Positions 35,105 through 45,116 of a stretch of DNA of 64,000 bases are shown here, one piece after another (position 1 is the stretch's first letter; every line of letters begins with the position of its first letter). A program made the position numbers and the translations under genes. Location of the stretch: assembly GCF_947172395.1 (NCBI RefSeq), contig NC_069102.1, positions 13,478,250 to 13,542,249 on the forward strand. The letters are read 5' to 3'. Source of the stretch: Bicyclus anynana (Eukaryota > Arthropoda > Insecta > Lepidoptera > Nymphalidae). The notes beneath the pieces are model-generated. The model ran no database searches. It was not told where the DNA came from and worked only from the letters and a program-made list of their open reading frames with translations.

Positions 35105-35285
35105 GGATTGCTGCGTTTGCCGCCACGTCCTCGACCTCAACAAAAGACGTGCGAGCCTTTTCAAGTGCAAATTCTGCGGCCAAAGGTTCACCCGGGCGTA
35201 CTGTTGTGAGCTGCACCAGCAGCAGTGTGGACGACAGCTGGGACAGATACCAGACGTCAGCTCGAGCCTCATGCTGCTAAGATAA
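35105..35285 (+). CDS. Zinc-finger protein, exon 2 (terminal coding exon)
   Basis: The acceptor is CATTATTTCAG ending at 35104, after a 634-base intron. The first G completes the split Arg codon and the frame continues DCCVCRHVLDL to a second finger: C661, C664, H677 and C681 (FKCKFCGQRF...ELHQQQC), a C2HC variant with the usual C-x2-C-x12-H-x3-C spacing. It ends SSLMLLR and TAA at 35283-35285. Phase agreement with exon 1 and completion of the finger array support the join. The exon is clearly more GC-rich than exon 1, which hints at stronger constraint. No close AATAAA follows; the nearest I see is near 36012. Confidence 0.85.
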
Positions 35286-37258
35286 TAGCCCTAGACGAGA
35301 TCAATACGTTCTGGACGATGCTTGTACAAGGAACTGCTGATTTAAAAGGTTTTAATTACGTAAAATCATTGAAAAAAATCACTTTGATACGATGCGACTT
35401 TTAAATTTTATTAGTGATACTAGCGGACGTCTTCCCTGACATAGTTAAAAGCTTTTTTACAAATTTCTATGGGGAATGATTTCTTAGGAATTTTATTAAC
35501 GAATTTTGTTTTTAGATTAACTTTACTAAAACTTAATTGCATTTTCAGATTTTATCTTTACACACTGGTATTGATCGCATCCCATTCCTGATACCCAAAA
35601 TTCCAAATCACAGATATTTTATTACCTCAACACATTGAGGGCAAATAGTCTTATCTCGTGTCCAAGTTTTTTGCGCACAGTGGGTCCACGAAGGTACGGC
35701 TGGACAAAATCCGTGCCCGGACACGTAAAGGAATAATTGGGCGCGGAGGTAGGTGAATTGTCAATGTTCGCTTTGTGATCGCCGCCACCATCCATCACGG
35801 CTGTTTGTCAGGGCCCAGGGCGGCCATTATTGTTAAATAGGCGTAAAATTCTGTCGATACATCTCAATGCCGTGATGCTGCATTAGGGCGTAATTACTTT
35901 AGGGGTTTCGGTCAAGCGACATAATGGTTTTCGGCTTGCGAATAATTACTATGTGATGTTTGTAGATTTTGGAAGGATAACTATACAATAAATGGACCAA
36001 ATTGTTATACAAATAAAGAAACTGTATGTTGTTTGGTTAGTAAGAACTCTGACAAATTGATTAAATAGGCCGAAACAAGAAACCTTGTTCAAATAGTTTT
36101 GTCATGAATATTTGTCCATCCATAATTTATCTAGGTTGCAATAAATAAGGTAGAAAATATGTAAAAGTAAAGACTAAGAGTAGAGTACAAAAATATATAA
36201 TATGGCTTGATTAATAAACTTAAATAAAATCTTCAAAATATTGTCTCATTTATAGTTAAGGAAAATTGTTTTTAATAAATTTCACTGAGTGCCCACTAAG
36301 AGGTCTTTCAAAAATCTTCTGGATAAGAAATCTTTAAAATTTTATCGATTCAGGAATATCAAAACCATAGAACGATTTCATGTTAAGCAATTCATAAAGG
36401 GTTGTTGTTATTGTTAGTTGTAAAACTATTCTCATTGATGACACCGGACACTGAGTCACATAACTTACTATTTCCGAACTTTTGACAACTTTTTTTTGCG
36501 TTTTTCGGTTACGGTCTTTTAACTCTATTCTATTTAACTGGAGGTGTAAATTCAATAATACGAATATGTCGTAACAAAAGGTATTTTGTCCAACTATTCC
36601 GTTATGGGGTTCGGCCCACCGGGGGTTTCTCCGTATCAACAGTGTATTCTATGGCAAAACGTAAGTTGTTGTGGTATTTATAATATGTATGGATATTTAT
36701 TACGGTATGAGTAATCCACTGGACTTCTTAGTAACTAAATTGTGAAAATTCGAATACTAAATTGCCGAATTAAATTTTTTCGAGTGTAAGGTTGTTTCTT
36801 TAAAGTTTTGTTCTACGTTTTAAGTCCACTCTGCAATCATATATGTCAAACCCTCCTAACAATAAGCTTGTTTAGTGGTATGTCAGCTTCGGCTGTGGCT
36901 AGTCATCATTATATAGGAAAAAACGAACCGTCAAGAGACCTGAATTTTGATACAATTTTAAAAACCTGTATAATTGTGATTTTCTATTACTGAATAAATT
37001 ACTACCACAGAATGCATATGTACAAGTATACTACTAAATATATTGTCCTTTCCTTTCCGAAAAAAATATTAGTCAGATTATAATGGAGATACATCCACGT
37101 GCCTCGGAGAGCATGTTATACTATAAGTTCTAGTTATTTTTATCATTTTAATCGTTGCAGCGTCAAGCATCCGCAATCAATGTAAGCTCAAACTCCCATC
37201 TCTTATAGTAGATAGGACAGAACCTTGGACTGAACAACCTGATGATAAGGCATCACTT
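35286..37258. other. Downstream non-coding region
   Basis: It includes the 3' flank of the zinc-finger gene. A GC-richer, apparently unique block at 35650-35960 contains a possible small exon (35681-35748) and 'gggcggccattattg'. The block 37080-37215 has 'cgtgcctcggagagca', a SINE scrap. AATAAA signals lie near 36012 and 36142. Confidence 0.35.
35681..35748 (+). other. Possible small exon
   Basis: An acceptor-like AAGTTTTTTGCGCACAG ends at 35680 and a donor-like GCGGAG|GTAGGTG follows 35748. One frame of the 68 bases is open (GSTKVRLDKIRARTRKG). It is short and unconfirmed, and could be chance. Confidence 0.18.
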
Positions 37259-37620
37259 TGATGGTAGGCGTCCACATATGTGCATCGTACGTATCGGATG
37301 CATTGCATCAAACGAATTTTTAATGATACCGATGAAGACATCCGTTCGATGCGATACGATGCGGATTAATGGACGCACTTGTTTGACTTTCTATACAAAG
37401 AAGAAGTGTTTCATTGCACACAATATACAACAAATTAAAAAACGAATATTTTAAACTAATAATTAGCATGCAAAGGCGGCCTTTTTGCCATAAGCAATCT
37501 CTAACAGGCAACTCCTGATGACAGGATTGTGGAGAAAGAGCGGGAAGTAAGAATACTAAAATCCGTTTGATATAATGCGTCCGATGCTTCCGATGTTGAT
37601 CTGTGGACGTCTGCCATTAT
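37259..37620. mobile_element. MITE with about 60-base imperfect terminal inverted repeats
   Basis: The left end (GATGGTAGGCGTCCACA ... GCATCAAACGAATTT) is mirrored on the right (AAATCCGTTTGATAT ... TGTGGACGTCTGCCATTA). Internal sequence repeats GATGCGATACGATGCGGA-like words. Small open frames across it are not genes. Confidence 0.75.
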
Positions 37621-38009
37621 TGTACGCCGTCTAAGTATAAATACTTAAGTTTTGATGGTCCCTGGGCTGCAAATGACCAAGGTGCTAATCACACAACATC
37701 AAACGAATCACCCGTCTGCTCGCCATTTAAGATGAAAAAAAATTATTACGACAAACATTGGTGCATAGTGAAACTGTAAGTATAGCTATTATCACGTGGG
37801 AGCGCGGTGTAAGATAATGTGACGTACTCATGCGAGTACGTGAATTGATTTCTATGTCTGTGTTGTTTGTTTGTTGTGGCGAGTTTCTCTTTTATTGGCC
37901 TCGCATTGACATGTTAAAATTTACAAATTAGTACCCGATAATGTGGTGTTAGGTTTACGGAAACGTGGAAAGTGTGTGTGAGCTTGATTTGATATTAATA
38001 TTTATAGAC

Positions 38010-38325
38010 TGAGTCGTGATAGTCCAGTGATGGTCCAGTGGTTATGACCTCTACCTTAGATTCGGAGGGCGTAGATTTGAGGCCCGGGATGTGCACCTCC
38101 AACTTTTAAGTGAGATGTATTTTAAAAAATAAAATATCACGTGTCTCACACCTTAAAAGAAAAACAGCGTAAGGAAAATCTGCATATCAATTTTCTTAAT
38201 TATCTACGTGTGTGAAATCTGCAAATCTGCATTGGGACATTGAGGTGGACTATTAGCCTAACACTTCTCAAAGAGGAAAATCGTGCTCAACAGTGAACCG
38301 AATATGGATTGTTAATCATGATGAA
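38010..38325 (+). mobile_element. tRNA-headed SINE, family B, nearly complete
   Basis: The head contains a short duplication, 'gatagtccagtgatggtcca', then 'gtggttatgacctctacc' and a degraded B-box. The body runs to 'cagtgaaccgaatatgg'. Confidence 0.8.
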
Positions 38326-39129
38326 AGTGGGATAAGGAAAAGGAGATAAAAAGATGATTTAATCCTACTCATCTTTAATTAATACTATTAAATTTAAAAA
38401 AATGTAGGAATGTAAATACATAAAATCGTAGGAAAGAAAGATATTACATCACCTTAACAAATAACAGTTATTAATATAGATTAATTTATTAAGATTTGCA
38501 GATGTATAAAGTAGCACAGTTGAAATCAATCTATTACCCACAAAGATCCCAAATACCTATCAATAAGGAGCTTGTAAGTTATTATTACAAACTTCGTCGT
38601 TCACGCTAAAGTAACGTGAAATTTATCCTAATTGTAGACTTAAGCCTTGACGCACATGATGGCTTTACATGGCCTACAGAGTAGTGCATAGTTATATAGT
38701 ACCATTACTGAAGTTATAAACACCGAAAATATATAATAAATAATGTTATCTTAATACAAAATGTCAACTAAATCTCTTTCCATCAACTTGTTTCAGAGTT
38801 AATCTCTAAGAAAAATAAAAAAATATTAGTAAGTAATGTTTTAGCAAAATAAAGTTATTTCATTCTTAATGGATATTTTTTTCACGAGCTTACTTTTTTT
38901 TTATTTTTTTTCGTTTTTAGCCTTTTTTTGTTTGTCAATATCTTAAATACATATATTGGTTGTAATGTATAACCGCCTTAAAGAATAACAGCATTCTTTT
39001 CCAGACAATAATTTTCCGACGAAACAAAATCACCCATAATTATCCGCGCGATAATACCACGTAATGCGCGTCTAGACTAACGTGGCAAATTGTACGCAGA
39101 AATATTTGAGGCTTTGAGGGACAATTGTA
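38326..39129. other. Non-coding stretch
   Basis: AT-rich with T-runs near 38895-38930. No gene or repeat is recognised. Confidence 0.4.
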
Positions 39130-39515
39130 TTGGGAACTCCATTATCGGCGCTTTCCGGAATCAGCCGTGAAATTAAGTCTATTACAGCAAATTGATACAC
39201 TGTATCTAACTACGGAGTGACCACTAAATGTAGCGCTGTGTGAGGTAAAGTAGCGCCAATCAGTTTTGAGCCTCAGCTTCACTGTTAGAGGACTGTGGAC
39301 AGTGGACACAATTAATATGAGATGTATTGATTGGCAGAAGGCAACGGGAAACCACTGCACTATTTTCCCTGGTCGTCAGTATGGAAAAGTCTCAGAGAGT
39401 GGTCCGGGATCGCGAGCGCCGCACAATTATTTCGCCTCGCGAAGGATTGAGACGAGTTCAAGAAACTGACTGCCAACCTTCGCTAGTCGGAGAGGCACCT
39501 TAAGAAGAAGAAGTA
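39130..39515 (+). mobile_element. Probable LINE 3' region
   Basis: The block 'ggcagaaggcaacgggaaac' then 'cactgcactattttccc' and 'agtatggaaaagtctcagag', ending in AAGAAGAAG, looks like a LINE 3' end with a GAA-type tail. The assignment rests on its character, as no second copy is in the window. Confidence 0.45.
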
Positions 39516-39728
39516 TTGATTGGAACGAGTACGATAAAAACATGATTTCTGTCTATTTGGAGTGGGAGGTATATAGGTCATAGTAAAAGATGTGGATATT
39601 TTTTAATCAGTAATTATTTGTCACTGACAAAGCCTTGAAAGAGAGAACATAAGTGATGATAAAGATACGAAAATTATTAAACTGCTATTTAGATTATTGA
39701 AATATAGGTAGGAATATATGGTTTTTAA

Positions 39729-39993
39729 TCATCATCATGATCATCATATCAGCCGTTGGTCGTCTACTTCACGACATAGGCCTTTTGCAGGGACTTCCAA
39801 ACAAACATCACAATGAGCCGCCTGCATCCAGCGAATCCCTGCGACTTGCTTGATGTCGTCGGTCCACATGGCGGAGAGTCGACCAACACTGGGATTCGAC
39901 ATTCCAGCACTTTGGGACCCCAACGTCCATCGGCTTTTCAAACTATGTGCCCAGCCCATTGCCACTTCAGCTTCGCAACACGTTGAGCTATGG
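39729..39993 (-). mobile_element. LINE tail (RTE-like), minus strand
   Basis: From the (ATC)-type tail at 39729 the reverse complement reads the same C-terminal frame as at 9565: TDDIKQVAGIRWMQAAH and the ADGRWGPKVLE region, broken by small indels. Confidence 0.8.
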
Positions 39994-40489
39994 TTTCAAA
40001 CGAACGAAATAAAAAATAATATTTGTAAAATAAAAATCATGCGATAAAAAATCGTTCTAAATCCAGAAGTTGATTAATTGTTATAAATTAAGTAAAACCA
40101 ACATTGATAAAAAAATAATCCAACGTCATTCATAACAGGCAGGTGCATAACAACAAAAAACTAAAAAAAAGAACAACAGATTATGTTGTGACTTAGGAAA
40201 CCAATGTTTGTCATTCTAATCGCGTCATTGATAGGGAGCACCTTGCGGGTGATATGGTTATCAATTATTTGTCAAATGCACCCTTATCAGCACACTGGTG
40301 ATAATGATGCACGCGTCGCACACAAATGCCTTGATAGTGTTTTTGTCCAGGGGCGTCGCGTGCTCACTGTGTGTTTATAGAGTTTTATATGAATTGCTCC
40401 TTCAATGCATTATTTCAGCCCAATTGAAATCCGCTGCGGACTACAAAGAAGCGGCGTTTTTAAATGCGCCTTAATATGGCGAGTTTTGA
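39994..40489. other. Non-coding stretch
   Basis: AT-rich, with a less AT-rich part at 40300-40480. No gene is recognised. Confidence 0.35.
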
Positions 40490-40951
40490 CAGCCTCCGTG
40501 GCGCAGTGGTATGCGCAGTGGACTTACAAGTCGGAGGTCCTGGGTTCGATCCCCGGCTGGGCTGATTGAGATTTTTCTTAATTTTCCAGGTCTGGCTGGT
40601 GGGAGGCTTCGGCCGTGGCTAGTTACCACCCTACCGTCAAAGACGTACCGCCAAGCGATTTAGCGTTCCGGTACGATGTCGTGTACGTGTGACGTGATGG
40701 TCCTCCTCCTAACGTAGGGACTCCTAACTCCTCGTAGGGAGTCAAGAAGGCGTCCCGGGAACACGCACAGAGCAAGTACCGGATTCGCCCTCCCTCGATT
40801 CGGCCCAAATAACCGAGTGGTTGAAAGGGCCATGGGAGGTGGTGGGTCCTCCTCCTAACAAGTTACCCCGCTTCCATCTTAGACTGCATCATCACTTACC
40901 ATCCGGTGAGATTGTAGTCAAGGGCTAACTTGTACATAATAAAAAAAAAAG
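40490..40951 (+). mobile_element. SINE family A containing a nested insertion
   Basis: The head is 'agcctccgtggcgcagtgg' with B-box 'gggttcgatccccgg'. The body is normal to 'cggtacgatgtcgtgta', then 131 foreign bases lie between two copies of GGTCCTCCTCCTAAC, and the tail resumes at 'aagttaccccgcttcc' and ends in an A-run. Confidence 0.85.
40699..40859. repeat. 131-base insert flanked by 15-base direct repeats
   Basis: GGTCCTCCTCCTAAC is at 40699-40713 and again at 40845-40859, inside the family-A SINE. Intact copies have this site once. The insert includes 'aaccgagtggttgaaagg', similar to a tRNA A-box, and an inverted ACTCC...GGAGT pair. It fits an insertion with target duplication. Confidence 0.65.
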
Positions 40952-41084
40952 TTTTACGACGTGACTGTTGTAAATTACATTTTTTCTACAACTATTTGCT
41001 TTGATCTAAAGCTCAATGTACAAAAGTCGCAATTTTATAATCTATGAAGAATCCGATACAAATTTTGAAAATTTGTACATCAGA

Positions 41085-41099
41085 GGGGGGGGGGGGGGG
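41085..41099. repeat. Poly-G tract (15 G)
   Basis: A run of 15 G in AT-rich DNA. A 12-G run is at 53812-53823. Confidence 0.9.
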
Positions 41100-41178
41100 A
41101 AGAAATCGAGCGCTTATGGTATATATAAACGCGTATAATGGTGGTGGTTTATTCCTATAAATACACACAGAACACCAA

Positions 41179-41229
41179 TATGTAAGAAAAGAGATGGACT
41201 AAGGAGTCCATCATCTCTTTTCTTACATA
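41179..41229. repeat. Inverted repeat with 22-base arms
   Basis: The arm TATGTAAGAAAAGAGATGG... (41179-41200) faces its reverse complement at 41205-41229 across a 4-base loop. The right arm has three extra bases. It is followed by a CTTT-rich tract. Confidence 0.8.
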
Positions 41230-41769
41230 CTTTCTTTCTCTTTCTCTTTATTAGTCTAAGCGACTGTGATGATCAGACTTTGGTCATTTTATAAAAACTT
41301 AAAATTAAAATAGGCAACTGTATAGTTTGGACTATTTTTCCTGCTTCATTATAGTTGATTAATCAGACAGAAAGAAAACAAAACCCCTGTAGTGACAAAG
41401 TGGATGAAAGTTTGTAAGAAAATCATTAATTTTCAAGAAAACAGAATCGTATGCGGAAGAAGTCGCGAGCGCCTCCTTATAGCTATTAATATGATGATGC
41501 GTTGTGATCGGTCAGGATAAGAGGCTATTTCCTATCGCATTACCACTCAATGCAATCGCTGCCGGCGGTTTCCGTCTGCTAATGACGTCACTAGCACTCG
41601 CCGGAATAGGGGTGAGTCAGGCGGGATACTCGCACTACTAATGAGATGGCAGTAGACATTTGTCGTTATTGTCTAGCTATTTGTAAGCTCATGAAGACTT
41701 TACTCTGGAGTAGTTAGATAGAGATTTTATCAGCCTTTTTTTTCGTGTGCCGATGGCTCCAAGTTTTTT
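41230..41769. other. Non-coding stretch with a CRE
   Basis: It holds a perfect TGACGTCA at 41583-41590 in a CpG-containing block (41455-41640), but no recognised exon. Confidence 0.35.
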
Positions 41770-42098
41770 GACGGCCTCCATGGCGCAGTGGTAAGCGCGG
41801 TGGATTTACAAAACCTTGGTTCGATCCCCGGCTGGGCAGATTGAGATTTTCTTAATTTGTCCAGGTCTGGCTGGTGGGAGGCTTCGGCCGTGGCTAGTTA
41901 CCACCCTACCGGCAAAGACGTACCGCCAAGCGATTTAGCGTTCCGGTACGATGCCGTGTAGAAACCGAAAGGGGTGTGGATTTTCATCCTCCTCCGAACA
42001 AGTTAGCCCGCTTCCATCTTAGACTGTATCATCACTTACCATCAGGTGAGATTGTAGTTAAGGGCTAACTTGTAAAGAATAAAAAAAAATAAAAAAAA
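41770..42098 (+). mobile_element. SINE family A, full length
   Basis: The head is 'acggcctccatggcgcagtg', with a 13-base deletion before the B-box ('aaccttggttcgatcccc'). The body is complete, and the tail is A-rich with AATAAAA runs. Confidence 0.85.
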
Positions 42099-42646
42099 GT
42101 GGGACCACTACTGCGTCACCGGGGAGGTTTGGACGAGTGCAGAAGCATCGCCTGATGAGTCCCGAAGGCTGAAATAAAGATAGAGGACAGAACGACTCTC
42201 TAAGGGCGTCTCCTATGAGACTCGGACCTCGGCTTAGAGGGCCATTCGGGAGAGTAAGCCTATGCTCCTATGTTTATATGAGTATACGTAGTAGTGGGTA
42301 AAAAGGTGTTACAGTTACCCGCTACCAAATCAAATTACCCCTAAAACAAGTGACGTCAGCACCGACGAAGCAAGGTAAGTATACGCAACGTAAGAACGAT
42401 GGAATTATGTGGCTTTTGTCTACCCCTACGGGAAAAATGCATAATTTATAATTTTTAAGTGTAGATGGACATGTTTAATAGTATTTATCTATATTATTAC
42501 CTACTTCACGTCTTCCCAAACCGCCAACCGTTAATAATAGTTTTACTTTGCATGTTGAAGGATTGGAGTCTGCAGTTTGGGCTCTAATTTGCCTAATTTC
42601 CAGGACAACTGACTAATTTAGAGCCCTTGAAGTGTTATAGGTAATG
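42099..42646. other. Unassigned stretch with a hammerhead-like core and a CRE
   Basis: CTGATGAG (42152-42159) is followed 11 bases later by GAAA, which resembles the hammerhead ribozyme core, but stem II would pair badly and no cleavage triplet is obvious. A perfect TGACGTCA is at 42351-42358. The block 42110-42270 may be a dispersed repeat. Confidence 0.25.
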
Positions 42647-42842
42647 CTAACTGACGCCTCGCGGTTTCACCCGCGTGGTTTCAGTTCCCGTAGGAATACG
42701 GATATAAATTATAACCTATAGCCTTCCTCGATAAATGGGCTATCTAACACTGAAAGAATTTTTCAAATCGGATCAGTAGTTCCTGAGAATAGCGCGTTCA
42801 ACCAAACAAACAAACTCTTCTGATTTATAATATTAGTATAGA
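42647..42842 (-). mobile_element. Helitron-like (Lep1-type), nearly full length
   Basis: The reverse complement starts TCTATACTAATATTATAA and ends GGCGTCAGTTAG, one base off the usual CTAG. Blocks 'cggtttcacccgcgtgg' and 'aatagcgcgttcaacc' are present. Confidence 0.85.
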
Positions 42843-42958
42843 TTGATTTTTATTAAATTTATGTTGTGATGTGTTTATTAAATTGATATTATAGTCAGCA
42901 AAATGTATATTAGCCGAAGTCGCAAAATGTCGCATACCCTAGCAATATGATATAACGA

Positions 42959-43246
42959 TTAGTCACAATACCCAAAGCTGGCAGTAAAATGATTTCCTCC
43001 GCTTAACGGAAACCTATGCAAATGACGTCGCGTCGGATCGTTGTCGTCACGTCCGCGATGCGCCGACGTCGCGTACACTTGTAAATGTGCCGTGAGGGGA
43101 ATTCGTAACGCAGTGGTACTATTTGTACCATTGACCTGCGCTATTCGTAGAGCTTTTGCTATCACCACTATATCGTTCACAGAACAGATAAAGCGCTGAA
43201 GCGAAGCGTTAGTCCAGAAGCTAGTATATGCGTAGCCACGCGTCAT
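42959..43246 (-). other. CpG-rich block with a 95-codon frame
   Basis: A minus-strand frame from an ATG (MTRGYAYTSFWTNASLQRF...) stays open for 95 codons in DNA much richer in CpG than the flanks. An octamer ATGCAAAT (43016-43023) lies next to 'gacgtcgcgtcgg'. I recognise no protein. A promoter or an exon are both possible, and so is chance. Confidence 0.2.
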
Positions 43247-43357
43247 GTCCTCAGTTTGCGTCTAATATAGGGTTACAATATATTGGAGTCTTTCTTCAAA
43301 GAAATTCTTAAAAGCAAGCCGAAGCTAGGAAGTTGGTGGTGTTAGCAATATTTGATA

Positions 43358-43549
43358 CTAGCTGACGCCGCGCGGTTTCACCCGCGTAGTTCCCGTTCCC
43401 GTAAGAATATTGGAATAATATATAGCCTATAGCCTTCCTCGATAAATGGGCTATCTAACACTGAAAGAATTTTTCAAATCGGACTAGTAGTTCCTGAGAT
43501 TAGTTCAATCAAACAAACTAACTCTTCAGCTTTATAATATTAGTATAGA
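43358..43549 (-). mobile_element. Helitron-like (Lep1-type), full length
   Basis: The reverse complement runs from TCTATACTAATATTATAA to GGCGTCAGCTAG between A and T. It lacks 8 bases at 'gagattagttcaatc' compared with the family. Confidence 0.87.
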
Positions 43550-44164
43550 TCCAGGGCGCAACAAGGTGTTGAAATGTCAGCCCATCACAGCAATGCTTAT
43601 AGTCTAGAACTCAAACTCAGGACCTTAATGTTTGAAACTCCACACATTAGGACACTGACCGGCAGTAACTTAATTCTTCGGACTTGACTAATAAGTTGAC
43701 GAAACAATAATCAAAAAACACAAACAGTCAATCAAAAAAAACAAACAACTCAGGGCGATTGGGGTTCTAAGGGTCCCTTACTTGATCCTCCTCTGGAGTG
43801 AAAAATGTCATCAAATATACAGAGTTGTTGAATATAGTGACTGAAAATCTTCATGCTTGGAAGGCCCTACCAAAAGATTTTGATCGAATGACGAATTATG
43901 ATACAATGAAGCAGTACTAGTATCTACGAGTATATCTGTATGGACTCAACAAAGGTAGGTAACGCTGGAGTACAAACGTTATCGTAATAAATTTGGCGAG
44001 GGCCCACGGTATGGTATGGCCGCTATCAGCGTTATCTCGCACGATCTCGCGGCGACCACCGCGGCTTGGCGCCTCGCCTCGGACGTAGAGACAGTGGAAG
44101 TGGCTCAAGAATAACACAGTTTGTGACATACCTTCCAAATGTTTAGATAAACCGAACAGTAACA
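43550..44164. other. Non-coding stretch
   Basis: A GC-rich patch lies at 44000-44090. No confirmed exon is seen; see the rejected list for a signal-peptide-like frame. Confidence 0.3.
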
Positions 44165-44312
44165 GTACAAAAAAAATCCACAGCATATTTAAAAGTGCTT
44201 AAATGTGCAGTGTATTTTTGTACTGTTTGTAGTGTATCTAATACCGGTTCGGAAAGCAGATATTACTAAAAAGAGTTAGTCGGAAAGAAACTTGGTAGTT
44301 GATATTTAAATA
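44165..44312 (-). mobile_element. Retroelement 3' end
   Basis: The reverse complement has 'caagtttctttccgac', 'ctgctttccgaaccggt' and 'aagcacttttaaat', the order seen at 48280-48465. An (ATT)n tract at 44325 follows on the plus strand. Confidence 0.5.
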
Positions 44313-44865
44313 ATATTGGAAAATTATTATTATTATTATTATTAACATTTCCGGTGTGAAAATGAAAACTGTTCTAAATTCCGATTTTTTCCAAGCATCG
44401 TTGTCATGGAAAATTATCAATGATACCAACGCAGGATTAATTATTTCGCATATTCGCGTTCGAGTACGGTAATTATAGAAGATCCGATTTACAATCGATC
44501 TTCACTCATCGGTTTATGGGATGAGTGTTTTAAATAAAATTTTGTGTATTAAAAATACATTTCGAGTAGGCTTAGTGTGCCAAAAAAATCCTGGCCAAAC
44601 TATCATTAACCATTATTAATTTTATCGTAATTGTTTTTATATCACTTCTAGTAAGGAGTCATAATATGAATCTGTGTTCAAAGCACCGGCGCCTCTACAT
44701 TTGGGTGCTGGATTGGACGGATTTTTGTGTTTTTTCTTCATTTTGTTCCTCTCGCCCGCGCCCGCCTCCCCCCGCGCCGCCGGCCTAAGCGACTATCATT
44801 GTATTGTGTTCTTGGAAATGCGACTGATGTCGGCTGATATGGACACGGCATATTTTAAACTGCTT
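44313..44865. other. Non-coding stretch
   Basis: A GC-rich core at 44745-44790 ('cccgcgccgccgg') gives an open frame without ATG or splice support. Nothing else is recognised. Confidence 0.3.
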
Positions 44866-44945
44866 CGTTGATCCAGTAGTTAGCCTATGTGGGTTCGGAT
44901 CTCGAGGTCCTGGGTACCAACTCTGGGTCAGCACTGAGCTTTTTT
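44866..44945 (+). mobile_element. SINE family C head, truncated
   Basis: It has 'gttgatccagtagttagcc', B-box-like 'gggttcggatctcgagg' and 'gtcagcactgagc', then breaks off at a T-run. Confidence 0.65.
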
Positions 44946-44997
44946 TTGCTTGATTTTTAATGATGATGAATTATTAGAAGAGTGATAAAAAATGTAT

Positions 44998-45116
44998 TTT
45001 TTTTTATACTTTAAGTTAGCCCTTGACTACAATCTCACCTGATGGTAAGTGATGATGCAGTCTAAGATGGAAGCGGGCTATCTTGTTAGGAGGAGGATTA
45101 AATTCCACACCCCTTG
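44998..45116 (-). mobile_element. SINE family A tail
   Basis: Only the tail half remains, from the T-run through 'gcccttgactacaatctc' to 'aaattccacacccctt', where a CTG/ATG microsatellite begins. Confidence 0.8.

Noticed and set aside
37242..37454. Open frames on both strands
   Set aside because: They lie inside an inverted-repeat MITE.
40490..40562. Possible tRNA gene with good A and B boxes and D-stem
   Set aside because: The acceptor stem does not pair properly and the same head recurs in eight other copies with a common SINE body.
43917..44186. Minus-strand signal-peptide-like first exon (MLWIFFVLLLFGLSKHLE) with donor GGAAG|GTATGT
   Set aside because: The sequence directly upstream is a retroelement 3' end, and the ATG region looks like a continuation of its T-rich tail. 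No downstream exon was found. It is not excluded, but too weak to call.
44674..44871. 65-codon frame over a GC-rich patch
   Set aside because: It has no ATG start, no splice signals and no domain.
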